Translations under genes and position numbers: made by a program
Shown here: positions 59,548 to 64,000 of the stretch, in pieces
How the letters are laid out: each line of letters starts with the position of its first letter
Numbering within the stretch: position 1 is the first letter of the stretch
Assembly: GCF_014652855.1 (NCBI RefSeq)
Contig: NZ_BMZP01000002.1
Location: 298,517-362,516 of the forward strand
DNA: 64,000 nucleotides
DNA from: Novosphingobium pokkalii
GTDB taxonomy: Bacteria; Pseudomonadota; Alphaproteobacteria; Sphingomonadales; Sphingomonadaceae
Reading direction: 5' to 3'
Notes under the pieces: model-generated
Told to the model about the DNA's origin: nothing
The model's database searches: none
What the model saw: the letters and a program-made list of their open reading frames with translations, nothing else

Positions 59548-61380
59548 TTGGTCGGATCGCTGTCTAATCGGATTCGCTTGCTGTGCACGGCGCTGGCCGG
59601 GCTGATCGTGGTGCTGGCCGGGGCACTGCTTGCCGTGACCATGCAGATGCACGACAACCTGGGCTGGCTCGATCATTCCTCGCGCGTGCTGCGCACGGCC
59701 AACCATGCGCTCAGCAGCCTGCGCACCGCCGAATCCGGGCAGCGCGGCTTCACCCTGACGCGCGACCCCGATTTCGCCCGTGCCGTCGGTCCGGCGCTCG
59801 ATACCGCGCGCCGGGATGCGGCCGATCTGGTGAACCTGACCGCCGACAAGCCGGAGCAGAACGAGCGCGCGCGCCAGTTGCAGGCGCTGGTTGCCGGCCG
59901 TGCCGATACGCTGGAGGCTGCGGCGCGGCTGGCGCGCAGCGGCCAGTTCGACCAGGCCCGGCAATCCACCGCCAGCCGGCATGGCCTGGAACTGATGCAA
60001 CTGGTCGAAGCCAAAGTGAACGACCTGCTGCTCGACGAGCGCGCCCTGGCCGCCGACCGCATGGCGGCGGTGGAAAGCCTGCTGCGTACGATCCGCTGGC
60101 TGGTCATCCTCGGCACGCCGCTGACCTTGCTGATGCTTGCGCTGGTGGCCCGCTCGCTGATCCAGCGCATTCGCCGTCCGGCCGGGGAGATGCTGGCCGT
60201 GATGGGCGAACTTGGCGCCGGGCACCGCGAGGCACGGATCACCGGCGAGATGGGTTCACGCGAGTTCGCGCAACTGGCCAGCGGCTACAACGCCATGGCC
60301 GATGAACTGCAACGCGCCGTGGCCAACCAGGCCGAAGCGGCCGAAAGCCTCAAGACCGCCAATGCCGCGCTCAGCCGCAATGCCGATACCCTGCGCGAAC
60401 GCGGTGAAGTGATCGAGATCCTGGGGGGCATGGCCCACCGCATGCAGGCCGCCCGCACCGACGAGGAACTGGCCGCAATCATCGAGGTCTTCGTGCCGCG
60501 CGTGCTGCCGCAGATTCCCGGCGCGCTGTTCGTGCACAACAATTCGCGCAATCTCTTGGTGCCCACGGCTACCTGGGGTGGGCTGGAGCAAGTGCAGACG
60601 GGTTTCGCGCCGGAGGAATGCTGGGCTCTGCGCCGTGGCCAGAGCCATTTCGTGGATGAGGCCGGTTCCGACATCGTCTGCCCGCATGTGGGCGTCTGGG
60701 CCGATCACTACCATTGCGAGCCGCTGCTGGCCGGCGGCGAAGTGATCGGGGTGCTCTATCTCAGGGGCACGGTCGGCACCGAAAGCCGCTTCCGCCTGGC
60801 CGTGCTGAGCGAAAACATCGCTTCGGCGCTGGTCAACCATCGCCTGCAACGTGGCCTGCGCGAACAGACCATCCGCGATCCGCTGACCGGCCTGTTCAAC
60901 CGCCGCTACCTGGAAGAGACGCTGGCCCTGGAAATGGCCCGCGCCGCGCGTTCGGGCGCGCCGCTGACGGTGGTGATGTGCGATGTCGACCACTTCAAGC
61001 GCTTCAACGACGAATTCGGCCATGATGCCGGGGACCAGGTGCTCCAGACCGTGGCCGCCGAATTGCGCCGCCGGTTCCGCGATGGCGACGTGGTCTGCCG
61101 CTTTGGCGGGGAGGAATTCGTGGTCATCGCCCCGGCCACCGAAGTTTCCATCCTGCGCGCCCGGGTTGAGGAAGTGCGCGAAGCCGTCAGCCACCTCACC
61201 GTCCGCCAGGGCGAACGCGCGCTCGGTTCGGTGACCATGTCGTTCGGGCTCGCCACCTGGGCACCGGACATGGACCGCGAAGGCATCGCCCTGCTCAAGG
61301 CCGCCGACGCCGCGCTCTACGCCGCCAAGCGCGAAGGCCGCAATCGCGTGGCGATCGACCCACAGGCACTGGCGGCCTGA
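59548..61380 (+). CDS. CHASE3-HAMP-GAF diguanylate cyclase
   Basis: A 610-residue membrane cyclase that makes c-di-GMP. The TTG at 59548 is the only plausible start, because an in-frame TAA occurs at 59515 and no ATG or GTG precedes the first TM; GGTGGG lies upstream. Domains: TM1 (about 9-31), CHASE3 (about 33-165), TM2 (about 185-205), HAMP-like stretch, GAF (about 300-440), and GGDEF (about 450-605). The GGEEF motif, RFGGEEF, is intact and an RDGD I-site lies five residues before it, so product inhibition is expected. It lies 74 bases after mutM and could share its transcript. Confidence 0.92.
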   Translation: MVGSLSNRIRLLCTALAGLIVVLAGALLAVTMQMHDNLGWLDHSSRVLRTANHALSSLRTAESGQRGFTLTRDPDFARAVGPALDTARRDAADLVNLTADKPEQNERARQLQALVAGRADTLEAAARLARSGQFDQARQSTASRHGLELMQLVEAKVNDLLLDERALAADRMAAVESLLRTIRWLVILGTPLTLLMLALVARSLIQRIRRPAGEMLAVMGELGAGHREARITGEMGSREFAQLASGYNAMADELQRAVANQAEAAESLKTANAALSRNADTLRERGEVIEILGGMAHRMQAARTDEELAAIIEVFVPRVLPQIPGALFVHNNSRNLLVPTATWGGLEQVQTGFAPEECWALRRGQSHFVDEAGSDIVCPHVGVWADHYHCEPLLAGGEVIGVLYLRGTVGTESRFRLAVLSENIASALVNHRLQRGLREQTIRDPLTGLFNRRYLEETLALEMARAARSGAPLTVVMCDVDHFKRFNDEFGHDAGDQVLQTVAAELRRRFRDGDVVCRFGGEEFVVIAPATEVSILRARVEEVREAVSHLTVRQGERALGSVTMSFGLATWAPDMDREGIALLKAADAALYAAKREGRNRVAIDPQALAA

Positions 61381-61776
61381 ACCCGGCGCTGCCGCTTGGT
61401 CGCTGGCATTGGCACGTGCGCCGGTATCTTCGATATCGTCCCATTGCCGCAGTGGCAGCACGTTCCAGGCAGATCGAGGCCGGCTGGCACCGCTGACACG
61501 ATCTGTTGTGGGGAAGGCTCTGGAGCGGTAGCGGGAATCCAATTGATAAACTAACAATTTGATATGATTTCAGTATGTTGAGCGATTCGAAAATCGGTCC
61601 ATCACGCGTGCCCCTGTCAAGAAAAATGTGACGCGGTTCGGTTCTCACGAGCGGAATCCAACGCCCGATTCGGCCGAGTCGCAGACCATATTTCCGCGCC
61701 TCATGCCGTTGCCGATAGGCACCGGAGGAGGAGCAAAATTCGGTACGACTGCCGCCCTGAAAATGCAGCAGCAGCT
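61381..61776. other. Intergenic region with AT-rich patch, about 396 bases
   Basis: No gene is supported; small open frames are low in coding features. The stretch around 61530-61600 is AT-rich compared with the surroundings, and a TTGACA occurs at 61612-61617 on the minus strand. The region marks the change from core genome to the apparently accessory genes beyond. Confidence 0.5.
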
Positions 61777-62676
61777 TTAGAGCTTGAAGCGGTGCTCCCG
61801 GTGCCACCGGACAAATTGCGGATGAGGGCGATCCGCTTCGCGTTGCGGCAGCAAGATTCGGCCAGTGGCATTGATGACCGATCGGATGCTGTCAGGATCA
61901 TTGGCCTGCCGCGAAATCATGATGCGCATGTCGTCGTCCAGTCCAATCAGACCTCGGTCGAACATCCAATGTGCGGTGCCGGAAAGGGCCAAGCCATTGC
62001 TCACAATGTCAGGCCCACTAGCTTCCACGGGGCGGATGTGAGCGGCCTCAACTTCGGCCCGCCCGCCACCGTTGATGAGCTTTAGCCCGGTGACGGCACA
62101 GCGTTCATCATAGGCTCGCAACACAATTCGGCGAAACACGCGATCGCGCACTACGCGGGAAACGATAGCGGAAACGCGTTCCCTAGCCTCATCGAACACA
62201 AAGGGGGCTGACTCTTCACGAACAATTTGTTCGTCGATTAGCAAATCTGTCCGTGGCAGCAGCGGCTTCTCATCGGCCAGTCCGGCGGCCACGATACGAT
62301 TAAAGTCGCTGGAAGACAGGCCTCGAACGGCGGCTTGAGCTCGCCCGGAAATGGCTCCAACCTCGTTGAGTAGGCCGCGTTCGATCGGCCCATCTTCATC
62401 AGAAAATGGAACAGGGCTTGCGAAATCTAGATAGCTGCCGGGCGCGATCAGAGCGAGGTACATGCCGGAAGTTGTCCGGTCGGCGATGATACGCTCGACT
62501 TTGGCCACTGCGTAGTAGCCTCGCGTGCCTGTAACCTTTCTCGGCTCATAGTAAATAATCCAGTCGCCGACGCAGGCTCGGGCGCGCTCCAGATACTGTT
62601 TCGGAAACTGGTATCGCTCGGCCGGGGTGTCGTCATAGATCGAATCAGACCGATGGATGAACACGCCGAATGCCAT
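61777..62676 (-). CDS. HNH endonuclease with probable PUA/EVE-like N-terminal domain
   Basis: A 299-residue protein. The N-terminal part (about 1-110; FGVFIHRSDSIYDDTPAERYQFPKQYLERAR, IIYYEPRKV) looks like a PUA/EVE-type modification-binding domain. The C-terminal HNH_2 domain reads RRIVLRAYDERCAVTG, EVEAAHIRPVEASG and NGLALSGTAHWMFDRGLIGLD with the expected Cys, His and Asn. This plan is known from modification-dependent restriction enzymes. No methylase lies next to it. The 5' boundary ATG 62676 is natural. Confidence 0.8.
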   Translation of the reverse strand: MAFGVFIHRSDSIYDDTPAERYQFPKQYLERARACVGDWIIYYEPRKVTGTRGYYAVAKVERIIADRTTSGMYLALIAPGSYLDFASPVPFSDEDGPIERGLLNEVGAISGRAQAAVRGLSSSDFNRIVAAGLADEKPLLPRTDLLIDEQIVREESAPFVFDEARERVSAIVSRVVRDRVFRRIVLRAYDERCAVTGLKLINGGGRAEVEAAHIRPVEASGPDIVSNGLALSGTAHWMFDRGLIGLDDDMRIMISRQANDPDSIRSVINATGRILLPQREADRPHPQFVRWHREHRFKL

Positions 62677-63117
62677 GACAGAAAGATAGCCCGAAAGCAG
62701 CCTGTCGAAAAAGGTTAAAGTTCGCGGCTTAAGACTGGGTAGTACGATCTCGTAGCCTTATTGGCTGCCGGTCGAATTGTGCTGTTCGGGTGTGAGCCGC
62801 CAACAGCGGGTGAGCGCCGGCCAGGGAATTGCCGCTGACATAGCGGACGGCAACCCAGGAAAATTGGTCTCCTGAAACTTGCCGTCTGTTCATCGCATCG
62901 GAAATTGGCCGACTTTGGTTCGCTTCAGGCCACCCTCAACGGCATCGCGAACTGTGGATTTCCAACTCGGGAATTCCCGGAATTTTCCTGATGGTCCCAA
63001 GCAAGAAGTATGGATCGGCTCCCAGCGCGATCTGAGCCAATCAGTCGGAGTTCACAACCCGCGGCACCGTTGTGCCTTTCAAGCGTTTCGCCGGCATGAA
63101 AATGCAAAGGAAACGTC
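62677..63117. other. Intergenic region of about 440 bases
   Basis: No convincing gene is present; a 121-codon open frame at 62879-63244 lacks a ribosome binding site and overlaps the next gene. AT content is raised in part. The last 25 bases contain the ribosome binding site AAAGGAAACG of the basic-protein gene. GGAG (63047-63050) followed by 17 bases and CGTT (63068-63071) weakly resembles an EcfG promoter. Confidence 0.45.
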
Positions 63118-63411
63118 ATGCCCCGCGGAGACAAGTCGAGCTATTCCGACAAGCAGAAGCGCAAGGCCGAGCATATCGAAAAGGGATATGAAGATCGCGG
63201 GGTTAGCAGCAAGGAAGCTGAACGACGCGCCTGGGCGACGGTGAACAAGGAATCAGGCGGTGGAAACAAGTCCGGCTCGGGACGCGGCAAGGCAGAGAGC
63301 CGAGCCTCTTCGCGCAAGGGCGGCAAGATCAGTGGGTCGAGCCAGAGCCATGAGAAGCGATCGGCGGCGGCCAAGAAGGGCTGGGAGACGCGCCGCAAGC
63401 GAGCGGGGTAG
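63118..63411 (+). CDS. Small basic protein annotated in the literature as plasmid stabilization protein
   Basis: A 97-residue highly basic protein, mostly Lys/Arg/Ser/Gly (SSRKGGKISGSSQSHEKRSAAAKKGWETRR), with a helical N-terminal part (KAEHIEKGYEDRGVSSKEAERRAWATVNK). Proteins of this pattern occur widely in alphaproteobacteria and are often named plasmid stabilization protein without proof. The gene resembles stress- or con-10-like small basic proteins. AAAGGAAACG lies before ATG 63118. Confidence 0.75.
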   Translation: MPRGDKSSYSDKQKRKAEHIEKGYEDRGVSSKEAERRAWATVNKESGGGNKSGSGRGKAESRASSRKGGKISGSSQSHEKRSAAAKKGWETRRKRAG

Positions 63412-63414
63412 GAC

Positions 63415-63963
63415 ATGCCGGCGATCAAGGCTTTGCCTCTCAACTGCACGTTGAAGAGCGACCCCAGTGAGACCTCGTCCACCGATGCGATGATCACAGT
63501 GCTGGCCGATGCCTTTCGCGACCGGGATGTCGCTGTAAGCGAGACCATCCGCGTGGCGGCGCTCAACATCAGGCCGGGCGTCACTTCGGACGAGGGCGAA
63601 GGCGACGACTGGCCGGCGCTGCGCAAGAAAATCCTTGCCCATGATATATTGATCCTCGGGGGACCGATCTGGATGGGACAGGTCAGCAGTATCGCCAAGC
63701 GCGTGCTGGAGCGCATGGACGCCTTCCTCGAAGAAACCGACGATCACGGACGCATGCCGAGCTACGGGAAGGTCGCGGTCGCCGCCATCGTCGGCAATGA
63801 GGATGGCGCACATTTCTGCTCGGCGCAGATTTTTCAGGCGCTCAACGATGTCGGCTGGACGATCCCGGCTGTGGCTGCCTGTTATTGGGTCGGCGAGGCA
63901 ATGGGATCGACCGATTTCAAGGATCTCAACGCAATCCCGGTGACGTGCTCCCCTGAAATGTGA
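63415..63963 (+). CDS. Flavodoxin-like NADPH-dependent FMN reductase, probably 3'-truncated
   Basis: A 182-residue protein. GLP-type start is replaced by ALPLNCTLKSDPSETSST (FMN phosphate site, residues about 7-25), followed by WPALRKKILAHDILILGGPIWMGQ, the FMN-ring contact, and VGNEDGAHFCSAQIFQALNDVGWTIP. In homologues the chain continues for about 20-30 residues after the FKDL point. Here the ending NAIPVTCSPEM is unlike them and a mobile-element-like sequence follows, so the gene is probably truncated. Alternative: a naturally short form. Confidence 0.75.
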   Translation: MPAIKALPLNCTLKSDPSETSSTDAMITVLADAFRDRDVAVSETIRVAALNIRPGVTSDEGEGDDWPALRKKILAHDILILGGPIWMGQVSSIAKRVLERMDAFLEETDDHGRMPSYGKVAVAAIVGNEDGAHFCSAQIFQALNDVGWTIPAVAACYWVGEAMGSTDFKDLNAIPVTCSPEM

Positions 63964-64000
63964 CCGCCCGATGGTAGAGTCCGACCACGAAGGAGTCGGA
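63945..64000 (+). mobile_element. Possible left end of an insertion sequence
   Basis: The coding similarity of the flavodoxin-like gene stops at about 63940. From TGCTCCCCTGAAATGTGACC on, the sequence (including TAGAGTCCGACCACGAAGGA) looks like the terminal region of an IS with its transposase ribosome binding site, running out of the window. No transposase is seen, so this is inference. Confidence 0.4.

Noticed and set aside
62879..63244. 121-codon open frame before the basic-protein gene
   Set aside because: No ribosome binding site, atypical composition, and it overlaps the clearly coding frame from 63118.

Overview
The window is a GC-rich chromosomal segment, almost certainly from a sphingomonad (Alphaproteobacteria, Sphingomonadales; Novosphingobium or a close relative). 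Pointers are the protein sequences, a GTTC-N7-GTTC alphaproteobacterial LexA box in front of mmcB, the ThiS-ThiG fusion, the mutM/ubiE/ubiB plus coaBC/dut neighbourhood, an EcfG-like promoter candidate, and several sphingomonad-style palindromic repeats. Nearly all of it is ordinary core genome with dense, short-spaced genes on both strands. The genus is inference.

Layout. 1-8 kb: 5' part of rpoN, lptB, a small membrane protein, pmbA, a PuuB-like FAD oxidoreductase, trmB, two small unknown genes and an EamA exporter. 8-16 kb: an acyl-CoA synthetase, pyrD-ggt, an AraC-type regulator and an LldD-type lactate dehydrogenase; a candidate structured RNA lies upstream of the regulator, and a 166-bp repeat with 19-bp inverted ends supplies bases to the stop codons of both the regulator and lldD. 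15.8-22.4 kb: one 2217-residue RTX protein made of 36 repeats of about 56 residues. 22.8-29.5 kb: tRNA-Arg(CCG), SOS-controlled mmcB, a small HTH protein, a three-gene sensory operon (CHASE3 kinase, single-domain response regulator, receiver-kinase hybrid) and an RhlE-type helicase. 29.7-37.6 kb: a DUF1289 protein, a yybP-ykoY manganese riboswitch in front of a TMEM165/GDT1 transporter, nupC, yhhQ, argB flanked by hairpin repeats, a lipoprotein, yggT, folD, an exported protein and marC. 37.6-48.5 kb: mutS, a large polytopic membrane protein, malic enzyme, thiSG, a MerC-like protein, ctaA, rplM-rpsI. 48.5-61.4 kb: a LuxR regulator, amt, an aminotransferase, dut-coaBC, two tandem membrane paralogues, an acyltransferase, ubiB-ubiE, mutM and a CHASE3-GGDEF protein.

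From about 61.4 kb the sequence looks accessory: longer spacers, AT-richer patches, an HNH nuclease with a probable PUA/EVE-like N-terminus, a small basic 'plasmid stabilization' protein, and a flavodoxin-like gene whose 3' end appears to be cut by an insertion-sequence end at the window edge.

Nothing here is a wholly new multi-gene system that can be proved from sequence alone. The most interesting items are the 36-repeat RTX protein, the structured intergenic RNA candidate at 13.06-13.21 kb, the 166-bp gene-end repeat, the 35-bp perfect palindrome beside argB, the SOS box of mmcB, the Mn riboswitch, the sealed ThiS tail in ThiS-ThiG, and the possible Zur box on the merC-like gene.
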